DNA of 45,673 nt from Streptomyces sp. ISL-100. GTDB taxonomy: Bacteria; Actinomycetota; Actinomycetes; Streptomycetales; Streptomycetaceae. The notes under the pieces were generated by a model. It made no database searches. It was given only the letters and a program-made list of their open reading frames with translations, and had not been told where the DNA came from. Shown in pieces: positions 7,808 through 15,349 of this stretch. The stretch is taken from assembly GCF_018614615.1 (NCBI RefSeq), contig NZ_JAGGOK010000057.1:1-45673 (forward strand), read 5' to 3'. The position numbers were made by a program, and so were the translations under genes. How positions within the stretch are numbered: the stretch's first letter is position 1; every line of letters starts with the position of its first letter.

Positions 7808-8644
7808 ATGCCCCAGCACACCTCCGGGTCTGACCGCGCGGCAGTGCCACACGCGGCGCGTGGCAGCGTGCGGCCCGCCGCACCCTCGTCGGTCGACGAG
7901 TTGTGGCGGTCGTACAAGACCACGGGCGACGAGAGGCTGCGGGAGCAGCTGATCCTGCACTACTCGCCGCTGGTGAAGTACGTCGCGGGGCGGGTGAGCG
8001 TCGGGTTGCCGCCCAATGTCGAGCAGGCCGACTTCGTCTCCTCCGGAGTCTTCGGGCTCATCGACGCCATTGAGAAGTTCGACATCGAGCGGTCGATCAA
8101 GTTCGAGACGTACGCGATCACGCGCATCCGCGGCGCCATGATCGACGAACTGCGGGCGCTGGACTGGATCCCCCGTTCGGTGCGGCAGAAGGCCAAGGCG
8201 GTCGAGCGCGCTTACACGACGCTGGAGGCGCAGTTGCGCCGTACGCCCTCCGAGAGCGAAGTCGCCTCGGAGATGGGCATCCTGCTGGAAGAACTGCACG
8301 CTGTTTTCAGCCAGTTGTCGCTGGCGAACGTCGTCGCCCTGGAGGAGCTGCTGCACGCCGGGGGTGAGGGCGGTGACCGGCTGAGTCTCATGGACACGCT
8401 GGAGGACACGCACGCCGACAACCCGGTCGAGGTGGCCGAGGACCGTGAGTTGCGCCGGCTGCTGGCCCGGGCGATCAATACGCTGCCCGAGCGGGAGAAG
8501 ACTGTGGTCACGCTGTACTACTACGAAGGCCTCACGCTGGCTGAGATCGGCAATGTGCTGGGCGTTACCGAGAGCCGGGTCAGCCAGATCCACACGAAAT
8601 CGGTCCTCCAGCTGAGGGCGAAGCTGGCCGACGCGGGGCGTTGA
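7808..8644 (+). CDS. whiG: Sporulation sigma factor WhiG
   Basis: Alternative sigma factor of the FliA/WhiG group, 278 aa, needed to commit aerial hyphae to sporulation (known targets include whiH and whiI). Region 2 is visible (VKYVAGRVSVGLPPNVEQAD, FVSSGVFGLIDAIEKFD, FETYAITRIRGAMIDELRAL), then region 3 (RRTPSESEVASEMGI), and region 4 with its helix-turn-helix (LTLAEIGNVLGVTESRVSQI). ATG 7808 gives the length expected for WhiG. It stands alone, with 240 bases upstream. Known control includes repression by BldD and an anti-sigma factor, RsiG, encoded elsewhere. Confidence 0.97.
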   Translation: MPQHTSGSDRAAVPHAARGSVRPAAPSSVDELWRSYKTTGDERLREQLILHYSPLVKYVAGRVSVGLPPNVEQADFVSSGVFGLIDAIEKFDIERSIKFETYAITRIRGAMIDELRALDWIPRSVRQKAKAVERAYTTLEAQLRRTPSESEVASEMGILLEELHAVFSQLSLANVVALEELLHAGGEGGDRLSLMDTLEDTHADNPVEVAEDRELRRLLARAINTLPEREKTVVTLYYYEGLTLAEIGNVLGVTESRVSQIHTKSVLQLRAKLADAGR

Positions 8645-8686
8645 CTCCGGCGCTGAATCGTCCCTGCCGCGCTCGTTGAGTCGTCC

Positions 8687-8740
8687 GTTACGTCGTCGGT
8701 TACGTCGTCATCGCGGCGGCTCATCCGTAGAGTGGGACCG
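8687..8740 (+). promoter_or_regulatory. Likely leaderless promoter of TetR gene, with tandem 12-mer
   Basis: Two perfect 11-base copies (GTTACGTCGTC) repeat at a 12-base interval from 8687 and 8699. TAGAGT at 8728-8733 resembles a -10 box and lies 6 bases before GTG 8740, which would make the mRNA leaderless. No good -35 box is visible. The repeat could be an operator for the regulator itself. Confidence 0.35.
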
Positions 8741-9321
8741 TGCCAAGGATTCGAGCGGCCTCGGTGGCCGAGCACCGGACAATGCAGCGCGGCGCCCTGC
8801 TGGACGCCGCCCGCTCCCTGCTGTCCGAAGGCGGTACGGAAGCGCTGACCTTCCCCGCCCTCGCTGAGCGCACCGGGCTCGCCCGGTCGTCCGTGTACGA
8901 GTACTTCCGATCGCGGGCCTCTGTGGTCGAGGAGCTGTGTGCGGTCGACTTCCCGGTTTGGGCTGCGGAGGTCGAGAACGCCATGGAGTCGGCGGATACG
9001 CCGGCGGGCAAGGTCGAGGCGTATGTGCGGGCGCAGCTGGTTCTGGTTGGCGACCGGCGTCACCGGGCCGTCGTCGCGATCTCGGCGAGTGAGCTCGATG
9101 CGGGTGCGCGGGAGAAGATCCGCGCTGCGCACGGTGGGCTGGTGACGATGATCGTCGCGGCGCTGGGGGAGCTGGGGCACGAGCAGCCTCGGCTGGCGGC
9201 GATGATGCTGCAGGGCGTTGTTGACGCTGCCGTGCGGCGTATTGAGCTTGGTGCGGCCGAGGATCCGGGCGTGATCGCGGATACGGCTGTGGCTATGGCG
9301 CTGCGGGGCGTCCAGGGCTGA
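8740..9321 (+). CDS. TetR-family transcriptional regulator
   Basis: 193-aa TetR-type regulator. The N-terminal DNA-binding part contains the expected pattern, AARSLLSEGGTEALTFPALA then ERTGLARSSVYEYFRSRASV, with the helix-turn-helix at about residues 38-60. The C-terminal ligand domain is alpha-helical and gives no hint of the ligand. GTG 8740 has no ribosome site but lies just after a -10-like box, consistent with leaderless translation. It follows whiG by about 95 bases and is a conserved neighbour in Streptomyces, though a separate transcript is likely. Its last 29 bases overlap the 3' end of the convergent M23 gene. Confidence 0.9.
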   Translation: MPRIRAASVAEHRTMQRGALLDAARSLLSEGGTEALTFPALAERTGLARSSVYEYFRSRASVVEELCAVDFPVWAAEVENAMESADTPAGKVEAYVRAQLVLVGDRRHRAVVAISASELDAGAREKIRAAHGGLVTMIVAALGELGHEQPRLAAMMLQGVVDAAVRRIELGAAEDPGVIADTAVAMALRGVQG

Positions 9322-10009
9322 CCCTCGGCTCGCGTCCGCGGCCACCCCGCCCCTTCCCGCTGTGACATTTGCGGCTCCGCCGCGTGAGGGGCTCCGTCCC
9401 GGACCCCGGGCCCCGGGCGTCCTCCGGGTGTGTCCACAAACGCCGGACGGGCTGCTTTTGCCCGGCTGGCGCTGTCGTGTGCAGCTCATCAGTCGTTCCT
9501 GTGGCTTCCGGTACGCCGAAGACCGGCAGGAGGCGTGGCGGACCCCGGTGGAGCGAATGGGGTGGGAGCAGCGTCAATGGGTTCAGGTAGGTCTTGGCTC
9601 GGAGTAGGCCCCAGTGGAGGCAGGCGGACGGGCAGTGGAACGGGCCCGGCTGGAGTACGGCCACCACTTGGCCCGCGGTTACCTCGTCGCCCTTCGCCAC
9701 CAGCGCGCGCACCGGTTCGTACGTCGTGCGCAGGGGTGGGTCGCCCGTGTCCGGCAGGGTGATGGACAGGACTCCGCGTCCGGCTACCGGCCCCGCGAAC
9801 GAGACCCGGCCGGAGGATGACGCCCGTACCAGGTCCCCTGGTCCCGCCGCCAGGTCCGCGCCGCGGTGGCCTGCCGCGTACGGGGACGGGGGTGGCTCCC
9901 AGGCGCGTACGACCAAGGGGCGCTCGCCCACCGGCCACACCGCCGCCGCCGGGAGTCGGGTGGACATCGCGGTCATGAGGATCAGTACCAGCGCAGTCAT
10001 GGGGTGCAT
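9293..10009 (-). CDS. Secreted M23/LytM-like peptidase-fold protein, degenerate active site
   Basis: 238-aa secreted protein. The first 25 residues form a signal peptide (TALVLILMTAMSTRLPAAAV). The LytM fold follows: HRGADL supplies the metal ligands His48 and Asp52, VRASSSGRVSFAG and ITLPDTGDPPLRTTYEPV are core strands, and CLHWG (130-134) is the last motif. In active M23 enzymes that last motif is HxH; here it is Cys-Leu-His, so catalysis is doubtful and a regulatory or binding role is possible. From about residue 150 the sequence becomes Pro/Arg-rich and runs through a dispersed non-coding repeat into the 3' end of the TetR gene. This tail looks like read-through beyond a lost stop. It lies upstream of rpsB and faces away from it. 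Confidence 0.78.
   Translation of the reverse strand: MHPMTALVLILMTAMSTRLPAAAVWPVGERPLVVRAWEPPPSPYAAGHRGADLAAGPGDLVRASSSGRVSFAGPVAGRGVLSITLPDTGDPPLRTTYEPVRALVAKGDEVTAGQVVAVLQPGPFHCPSACLHWGLLRAKTYLNPLTLLPPHSLHRGPPRLLPVFGVPEATGTTDELHTTAPAGQKQPVRRLWTHPEDARGPGSGTEPLTRRSRKCHSGKGRGGRGREPRVSPGRPAAP
9338..9455. repeat. Dispersed Streptomyces GC-rich intergenic repeat, copy 1
   Basis: This stretch contains CCACCCCGCCCCTTCCCG, then GGGGCTCCGTCCCGGACCCC, then AAACGCCGGACGGGCT. The same blocks recur at 34816-34923 and 45320-45479, so this is one member of a family of GC-rich, inverted-repeat-containing intergenic elements. Here it forms part of the M23 reading frame. Confidence 0.6.
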
Positions 10010-10059
10010 GACCGAACCGTCGCGCGATGGGGCAATTCGTGGGGATCATGGCCCCGATC

Positions 10060-10086
10060 TGTGGATTGGCGGCTGGTTGTGGACAT
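10060..10086 (-). promoter_or_regulatory. Paired DnaA-box-like sites upstream of rpsB
   Basis: TGTGGATTG starts at 10060 and TGTGGACAT at 10078, read as reverse-strand DnaA boxes (7 and 8 of 9 matches). They are 18 bp apart, the same phasing as the pair at 4237-4263. The second overlaps TTGTGG (10077-10082), a possible -35 element for rpsB. This is inference from short motifs. Confidence 0.33.
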
Positions 10087-10109
10087 CGCCGTCACCCGGC
10101 ACTGCGTAG

Positions 10110-10288
10110 GTCCCGTACACTTCTTGTGGCGATCCGGGTCACCGGGTCGACTTCGCACGCCCCGCCACCACACCCTCTCTGCGGTCGGTGGCCGCGCCGC
10201 TCGGTCCCTCGTGGCACGGCGCATGGGGCGTCAGGCGTGACCGCAATCCTGCGGTCGCGGCAAACCGAGTAACTCAAGGAGTACGGCC
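10110..10288 (+). promoter_or_regulatory. rpsB 5' leader with hairpins
   Basis: About 170 bases between a possible -10 box (TACACT, 10116-10121) and the rpsB start. GACCGCA (10238-10244) and TGCGGTC (10249-10255) form a perfect 7-bp hairpin just before the ribosome site AAGGAG. An upstream GCCACC/GGTGGC pair lies around 10175-10195. Ribosomal S2 operons in other bacteria carry autoregulatory leaders; this could be one, but no known motif was recognised. Confidence 0.4.
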
Positions 10289-11224
10289 ATGGCCGTCGTC
10301 ACGATGCGGGAGCTGCTGGAAAGCGGCGTCCACTTCGGTCACCAGACCCGTCGTTGGAACCCGAAGATGAAGCGATTCATCTTCACGGAGCGCAACGGCA
10401 TCTACATCATCGACCTGCTCCAGTCGCTGTCGTACATCGACCGCGCCTACGAGTTCGTCAAGGAGACCGTCGCCCACGGCGGCTCCATCATGTTCGTCGG
10501 CACCAAGAAGCAGGCGCAGGAAGCGATCGCCGAGCAGGCGACGCGCGTGGGCATGCCCTACGTCAACCAGCGCTGGCTCGGCGGCATGCTGACCAACTTC
10601 TCCACCGTCTACAAGCGCCTTCAGCGTCTGAAGGAGCTTGAGCAGATCGACTTCGAGGATGTGGCCGCGTCCGGCCTCACCAAGAAGGAGCTCCTGGTCC
10701 TCTCCCGCGAGAAGACCAAGCTGGAGAAGACCCTTGGCGGTATCCGCGAGATGTCCAAGGTGCCCAGCGCCGTCTGGATCGTGGACACCAAGAAGGAGCA
10801 CATCGCCGTCGGTGAGGCGCGCAAGCTCCACATCCCGGTCGTCGCGATCCTCGACACCAACTGTGACCCCGACGAGGTCGACTACAAGATCCCGGGCAAC
10901 GACGACGCGATCCGCTCCGTCACCCTGCTCACCCGCGTGATCGCCGACGCCGTCGCCGAGGGCCTCATCGCCCGTTCCGGCGCCGCGACCGGCGACCAGA
11001 AGCCGGGCGAGAAGGCCGCCGCCGAGCCGCTCGCCGAGTGGGAGCGCGACCTGCTCGAGGGCGACAAGAAGGCTGACGAGGCCGCTCCGGCCGCCGACGC
11101 CGCCGCCGCCGAGGCCCCGGCTGCCGCCGAGGCTGAGGCCGAGGAGAAGGCTGCCGCTCCGGCCGCCGACGCCGAGAAGGCCGACGAGGCTGCTGCCCCG
11201 GCCGCCGAGGCTGAGCAGGCCTGA
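10289..11224 (+). CDS. rpsB: 30S ribosomal protein S2
   Basis: Ribosomal protein S2, 311 aa, bound at the junction of head and body of the small subunit. The core is canonical: VTMRELLESGVHFGHQTRRW, MKRFIFTERNGIYIIDL, GTKKQAQEAI, RWLGGMLTNF and IPVVAILDTNCDPD. After residue 240 there is an added tail of roughly 65 residues made almost only of Ala, Glu, Asp, Pro and Lys, a low-complexity acidic extension seen in actinobacterial S2. A strong ribosome site, AAGGAG, precedes ATG 10289. It heads the operon rpsB-tsf, with a long hairpin between the two genes. Confidence 0.98.
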   Translation: MAVVTMRELLESGVHFGHQTRRWNPKMKRFIFTERNGIYIIDLLQSLSYIDRAYEFVKETVAHGGSIMFVGTKKQAQEAIAEQATRVGMPYVNQRWLGGMLTNFSTVYKRLQRLKELEQIDFEDVAASGLTKKELLVLSREKTKLEKTLGGIREMSKVPSAVWIVDTKKEHIAVGEARKLHIPVVAILDTNCDPDEVDYKIPGNDDAIRSVTLLTRVIADAVAEGLIARSGAATGDQKPGEKAAAEPLAEWERDLLEGDKKADEAAPAADAAAAEAPAAAEAEAEEKAAAPAADAEKADEAAAPAAEAEQA

Positions 11225-11244
11225 CACCCGTCACGGTTGACGAC

Positions 11245-11279
11245 GGCGGGGGAGGGCGCGACGAGCGCCCGCCCCCGCC
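11245..11279 (+). terminator. Strong hairpin between rpsB and tsf
   Basis: Arms of 15 bases (11245-11259 and 11265-11279) pair with a single A/G mismatch around a 5-base loop. There is no T-tract. It may act as a partial terminator setting the S2:EF-Ts ratio, or as an RNA stability element. Confidence 0.65.
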
Positions 11280-11325
11280 GCCACCCGTAGATCTTCGCTT
11301 CGACTTCGAGAGAGATTCACAGATC

Positions 11326-12171
11326 ATGGCGAACTACACCGCCGCGGACGTCAAGAAGCTCCGTGAGCTCACCGGCGCCGGCATGATGGACTGCAAGAAG
11401 GCGCTCGACGAGGCCGAGGGCAACGTCGACGGGGCCGTGGAGGCCCTGCGTATCAAGGGTCAGAAGGGCGTCGCCAAGCGCGAAGGCCGTTCTGCCGAGA
11501 ACGGTGCCGTTGTCTCCCTCATCTCCGAGGACAAGACCTCCGGCGTCCTGCTCGAGCTGAAGTGCGAGACGGACTTCGTCGCCAAGGGTGACAAGTTCCA
11601 GGCCGTCGCCAACGCGCTGGCCGCCCACGTCGCCAAGACGTCCCCGGCCGATGTCGAGGCGCTGCTCGCCTCCGAGATCGAGCCCGGCAAGACCGTCCAG
11701 GCGTACGTCGACGAGGCCAACGCCAACCTCGGCGAGAAGATCGTCCTGGACCGCTTCGTGCAGTTCACCGGCGGTTACGTGGCGGCGTACATGCACCGCA
11801 CCATGCCCGACCTCCCGCCGCAGGTCGGCGTGCTGGTCGAGCTGGACAAGGCGGCCGACAACGCTGCCGAGATCGCGAAGGATGTCGCTCAGCACATCAC
11901 CGCGTTCTCGCCGAAGTACCTGAACCGTGACGAGGTCCCGGCCGAGACGGTCGAGAACGAGCGTCGCGTCGCCGAGGCCACCTCGCGCGAGGAGGGCAAG
12001 CCCGAGGCGGCTCTGCCGAAGATCGTCGAAGGCCGTGTCAACGGCTTCTTCAAGGACGTCGTCGTGCTGGAGCAGCCGTTCGCCAAGGACAACAAGAAGT
12101 CCGTCCAGAAGGTTCTGGACGAGGCCGGCGTCACGCTGAAGCGCTTCGCGCGCATCCGCGTCGGCGGCTGA
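11326..12171 (+). CDS. tsf: Elongation factor Ts
   Basis: EF-Ts, 281 aa, the nucleotide exchange factor that regenerates EF-Tu-GTP. The N-terminal UBA-like domain is MANYTAADVKKLRELTGAGM followed by MDCKKALDEAEG. The core contains the EF-Tu contact TDFVAKGDKF, and the C-terminal module includes FVQFTGGYVAAYMH and VEGRVNGFFKDVVVLEQPF. It is full length. ATG 11326 follows GAGAGA with reasonable spacing. It is cotranscribed with rpsB in essentially all bacteria; the intervening hairpin may modulate its level. Confidence 0.98.
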   Translation: MANYTAADVKKLRELTGAGMMDCKKALDEAEGNVDGAVEALRIKGQKGVAKREGRSAENGAVVSLISEDKTSGVLLELKCETDFVAKGDKFQAVANALAAHVAKTSPADVEALLASEIEPGKTVQAYVDEANANLGEKIVLDRFVQFTGGYVAAYMHRTMPDLPPQVGVLVELDKAADNAAEIAKDVAQHITAFSPKYLNRDEVPAETVENERRVAEATSREEGKPEAALPKIVEGRVNGFFKDVVVLEQPFAKDNKKSVQKVLDEAGVTLKRFARIRVGG

Positions 12172-12214
12172 GTCCGTACGCGATCGACCCAAGACCCCGA
12201 TAGGGTCTGACGCA

Positions 12215-12239
12215 GTCGTCCGCGTGCGCGCCGGACGAC
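12215..12239. other. Small perfect inverted repeat in tsf-pyrH gap
   Basis: GTCGTCCG (12215-12222) and CGGACGAC (12232-12239) form a perfect 8-bp stem with a 9-base loop. It lies 43 bases after tsf and may be a tsf 3' hairpin. Confidence 0.4.
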
Positions 12240-12256
12240 CGCAGATCTGACGAGGA

Positions 12257-12306
12257 GGCCATTGCCGTGAGGGAACCGCGAGGATCCACCGGCAATGGCC
12301 TTCTTC
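12257..12306 (+). terminator. Terminator-like hairpin just before pyrH
   Basis: GGCCATTGCCG (12257-12267) pairs perfectly with CGGCAATGGCC (12290-12300) across a 22-base loop, followed by TTCTTCGT. It ends 28 bases before the pyrH start, so it either terminates the rpsB-tsf transcript or attenuates pyrH. Read-through would put pyrH under S2/EF-Ts control. Confidence 0.65.
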
Positions 12307-12328
12307 GTATGTGCACGAGGAGATCTCC

Positions 12329-13108
12329 ATGAAACAGGGCGCGGACGCCAAACAGTCTGCCGACGACAAGATCGACAACGGCAAAAAGGTCGGCCGCTTC
12401 ATGCTGAAGCTGTCCGGTGAGGCGTTCGCCGGCGGTGGAGGGCTCGGCGTCGACCCCGACGTCGTGCACAAGATGGCGCGCGAGATCGCCGCGGTCGTAC
12501 GCGACGGCGCCGAGATCGCCGTCGTCATCGGCGGCGGCAACTTCTTCCGTGGTGCCGAGCTCCAGCAGCGCGGCATGGACCGGGCACGCTCGGACTACAT
12601 GGGCATGCTCGGTACGGTCATGAACTGCCTCGCCCTCCAGGACTTCCTGGAGAAGGAGGGCATCGACTCCCGCGTCCAGACCGCCATCACCATGGGCCAG
12701 GTCGCGGAGCCGTACATCCCGCTGCGGGCCGTACGCCACCTGGAGAAGGGCCGCGTCGTCATCTTCGGCGCCGGTATGGGCATGCCGTACTTCTCCACGG
12801 ACACCACCGCTGCGCAGCGCGCCCTGGAGATCGACGCCGAGGCCCTGCTCATGGGCAAGAACGGTGTGGACGGCGTCTACGACTCCGATCCCAAGAAGAA
12901 CCCGGACGCGGTGAAGTTCGACGCGCTGGAGTACGGCGAGGTGCTCTCCCGCGACCTCAAGGTCGCAGACGCCACTGCCATTACCCTCTGCCGCGACAAC
13001 GCGCTTCCGATCCTTGTCTTCGAGCTGCTGGCCGAGGGTAATATCGCGCGCGCCGTCAAGGGTGAGAAGATCGGCACTCTCGTGAGCGCTCAGGGCACCC
13101 GGAGCTGA
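12329..13108 (+). CDS. pyrH: UMP kinase
   Basis: Bacterial UMP kinase, 259 aa, making UDP from UMP and ATP. It belongs to the amino-acid-kinase fold, unlike eukaryotic UMP/CMP kinases. Visible motifs: RFMLKLSGEAFAGG, AVVIGGGNFFRG, VIFGAGMGMPYFSTDTTAA and LLMGKNGVDGVYDSDP. A hydrophilic N-terminal extension of about 20 residues (KQGADAKQSADDK) precedes the core. ATG 12329 was chosen because GAGGAG at 12317-12322 is 6 bases upstream; the earlier GTG 12311 has no such site. It is followed by frr, the usual bacterial order. Confidence 0.97.
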   Translation: MKQGADAKQSADDKIDNGKKVGRFMLKLSGEAFAGGGGLGVDPDVVHKMAREIAAVVRDGAEIAVVIGGGNFFRGAELQQRGMDRARSDYMGMLGTVMNCLALQDFLEKEGIDSRVQTAITMGQVAEPYIPLRAVRHLEKGRVVIFGAGMGMPYFSTDTTAAQRALEIDAEALLMGKNGVDGVYDSDPKKNPDAVKFDALEYGEVLSRDLKVADATAITLCRDNALPILVFELLAEGNIARAVKGEKIGTLVSAQGTRS

Positions 13109-13233
13109 TCCGGCAGCGCCCTGTGAGGGGATAGACAAAGCCCTGGCGGTCGGACACCGTGCAGGACAAGACGCGGGTTACGCCGGGCCTGAATGCTGAG
13201 TTCCGGGCCCACTCAAGACATGCAGGAGCAGTG

Positions 13234-13791
13234 GTGATCGAAGAAATCCTCCTCGAGGCCGAGGAGAAAATGGAGAAGGCCGTCGTGGTGGCCAAGGAGG
13301 ACTTCGCCGCGATCCGCACCGGCCGTGCGCACCCGGCGATGTTCAACAAGATCGTGGCCGACTACTACGGTGCGCTGACGCCGATCAACCAGCTGGCCTC
13401 GTTCTCGGTCCCCGAGGCGCGGATGGCGATCGTGACGCCGTTCGACAAGAGCGCGCTGCGCAACATCGAGCAGGCGATCCGCGATTCCGACCTGGGCGTC
13501 AACCCCAGCAACGACGGCAACATCATCCGGGTGACGTTCCCCGAGCTGACGCAGGACCGCCGCAAGGAGTTCATCAAGGTCGCCAAGACCAAGGCCGAGG
13601 ACTCCAAGATCTCGATCCGCGCCGTCCGCCGCAAGGCCAAGGAGACCCTCGACAAGCTCGTCAAGGACAAGGAGTCCGGCGAGGACGAGGTCCGCCGTGC
13701 GGAGAAGGAGCTCGACGACACCACCGCGAAGTACGCCGCGCAGGTGGACGAGCTGCTGAAGCACAAGGAAGCCGAGCTGCTCGAGGTCTGA
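13234..13791 (+). CDS. frr: Ribosome recycling factor
   Basis: RRF, 185 aa, which with EF-G splits post-termination ribosomes. The two long helices and the diagnostic sequences are present: EKMEKAVVVAKEDFAAIRTG, RAHPAMFNKIVADYYG, TPINQLASFSVPEARM, RRKEFIKVAK and IRAVRRKAKE. GTG 13234 was chosen because AGGAG at 13224-13228 is 5 bases upstream, and it gives exactly the usual family length; the open frame reaching back to 13159 has no ribosome site. The stop overlaps the cdsA start (TGATG). Confidence 0.97.
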   Translation: MIEEILLEAEEKMEKAVVVAKEDFAAIRTGRAHPAMFNKIVADYYGALTPINQLASFSVPEARMAIVTPFDKSALRNIEQAIRDSDLGVNPSNDGNIIRVTFPELTQDRRKEFIKVAKTKAEDSKISIRAVRRKAKETLDKLVKDKESGEDEVRRAEKELDDTTAKYAAQVDELLKHKEAELLEV

Positions 13792-14789
13792 TGAACGACT
13801 CTTCCTGGGGGGCCCCGGCGCGGGGCGGTTACGCCGCCGCGTGGGGACCCTCCGACCAGGGGCCTGCCCCGGCGGGTCCCGCCTACGATGCGCAGCAGGC
13901 CGAGCAGACTCGCCCCATGCCCATCGTGCCGCCCGAGGAGCCCATGCCCACCCCGCCGCAGCCCCCGCAGAAGAAGCGTGCGGGGCGTGATCTGCGTGCC
14001 GCCATAGGGGTGGGCGCGGGACTCGGCGTGGTGATCGTCGCGTCGCTGTTCATCTGGAAAGCCGCCTTCGTGGGCGTGATAACGGTCGCCGTGGTGGTCG
14101 GGCTGTGGGAGCTGACCTCGCGGCTGGAAGAGCGCAAGGGGATCAAGGCTCCGCTGGTGCCGCTCGCGGTCGGCGGCGCGGCGATGATCGTGGCCGGGTA
14201 CGTCAGGGGCGCGGAGGGTGCGTGGGTCGCCATGGCGCTCACCGCGCTCGCGGTGCTGATCTGGCGGATGACCGAGTCTCCCGAGGGCTACCTCAAGGAC
14301 GTTACGGCGGGCGTCTTCGCGGCGTTCTACGTGCCGTTCCTGGCGACTTTCGTCGCGATGATGCTGGCGGCCGACGACGGTGCGCAGCGGGTGCTCACCT
14401 TCCTGCTGCTGACGGTGGTCAGCGACACCGGGGCGTACGCCGTGGGCTGGCGCTTCGGCAGGCACAAGCTCGCGCCGCGCATCAGCCCCGGGAAGACCCG
14501 GGAAGGACTGGGCGGCGCGGTTGCCTTCGCGATGGCGGCGGGCGCGCTGTGCATGGAGTTCCTCGTGGACGGCGGGACGTGGTGGCAGGGACTGCTGATC
14601 GGTTTCGTGGTGGCCGCGAGTGCGACGCTCGGTGACCTCGGCGAGTCCATGATCAAGCGCGATCTCGGCATCAAGGACATGGGCACGCTGCTCCCGGGCC
14701 ACGGCGGAATCATGGACCGGCTGGACTCACTGCTGCCCACGGCTCCGGTGGTCTGGCTGTTGCTGGTGATCTTCGTGGGTACGGGCTGA
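13791..14789 (+). CDS. cdsA: Phosphatidate cytidylyltransferase (CDP-diglyceride synthase)
   Basis: Integral membrane enzyme, 332 aa, forming CDP-diacylglycerol from phosphatidic acid and CTP, the precursor of all membrane phospholipids. A Pro-rich cytoplasmic N-terminus of about 65 residues precedes roughly eight membrane segments. The family signature near the C-terminus is clear (LGDLGESMIKRDLGIKDMG, then LLPGHGGIMDRLDS), as is VSDTGAYAVGWRFGRHKLAP with SPGKTREG. ATG 13791 overlaps the frr stop by one base. A strong terminator follows. Confidence 0.96.
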   Translation: MNDSSWGAPARGGYAAAWGPSDQGPAPAGPAYDAQQAEQTRPMPIVPPEEPMPTPPQPPQKKRAGRDLRAAIGVGAGLGVVIVASLFIWKAAFVGVITVAVVVGLWELTSRLEERKGIKAPLVPLAVGGAAMIVAGYVRGAEGAWVAMALTALAVLIWRMTESPEGYLKDVTAGVFAAFYVPFLATFVAMMLAADDGAQRVLTFLLLTVVSDTGAYAVGWRFGRHKLAPRISPGKTREGLGGAVAFAMAAGALCMEFLVDGGTWWQGLLIGFVVAASATLGDLGESMIKRDLGIKDMGTLLPGHGGIMDRLDSLLPTAPVVWLLLVIFVGTG

Positions 14790-14810
14790 CCTGCGTTTTG
14801 TTCATGTGAG

Positions 14811-14842
14811 GGGTCCGTCGTCCACTGGGCGGCGGACCCTTT
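14811..14842 (+). terminator. Rho-independent terminator after cdsA
   Basis: GGGTCCGTCG (14811-14820) pairs with CGGCGGACCC (14830-14839) with one G-U, a 9-base loop, then TTT. It ends the pyrH-frr-cdsA transcript. Confidence 0.8.
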
Positions 14843-14903
14843 GCGTATGTCTGCGGCACTGGTAGGGCCATGCCTCCGGGGCATGGCGGTTTTGGCGTTT
14901 CCG

Positions 14904-15227
14904 CTTGCTGTCGCCTACGAGTCGGCGGGGGACCTGGAGCGTGCCGTCCCGCTGTACGAGACCACCCTCGCCCGGCGTGAGCATGTGCTCGGCGAGACCC
15001 ACCCCGACACCCTGACCAGTCGCAGCAACCTCGCCGGGGCCTACGAGTCGGCGGGGGACCTGGAGCGTGCCGTCCCGCTGTACGAGACCACCCTCGCCCA
15101 GCGTGAGCGGGTCCTCGGCGACACCCACCCCCACACCCTGGCCAGCCGCGACAACCTCGCCCATGCGCGCCGTGCCGCCCAAGCCGTACAGCAACCAAGT
15201 ACAAAGGCTTGGAAGCGACCGGTATGA
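14904..15227 (+). pseudogene. 3' remnant of a TPR-repeat gene
   Basis: The frame encodes two kinesin-light-chain-type tetratricopeptide units of 42 residues (AYESAGDLERAVPLYETTLA ... ERVLGDTHPHTLASRDNLA) and a short tail. A usual TPR protein of this kind is several times longer and often has an N-terminal NB-ARC or helix-turn-helix part; here the sequence upstream is non-coding in character and overlaps the cdsA terminator. The two units share an exact direct repeat of about 60 bases starting at 14913 and 15039 (126 bases apart). It is best read as the decayed end of a larger gene, probably not expressed. It accounts for most of the 560 bases between cdsA and rlmN. Confidence 0.6.
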
Positions 15228-15349
15228 CCGCCACCGGCCCTGGCGCGGGTGGGATGCGTCACTGATGCACGCGCCGCGGGGGCTGTCGGTGGCCCTTCAG
15301 CAGGCGACGACCGTGAGTACCCCAGGCCGTCTGCCACACTGGAAGAACC

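Noticed and set aside
13109..13233. pyrH-frr gap considered to hold a promoter or terminator
   Set aside because: Only a weak GGGCC/GGCCC pairing and no convincing -10/-35 boxes were found.
14913..15100. Regularly spaced repeat considered as a CRISPR or satellite
   Set aside because: Only two units, 126 bases apart, in frame with a TPR protein pattern.
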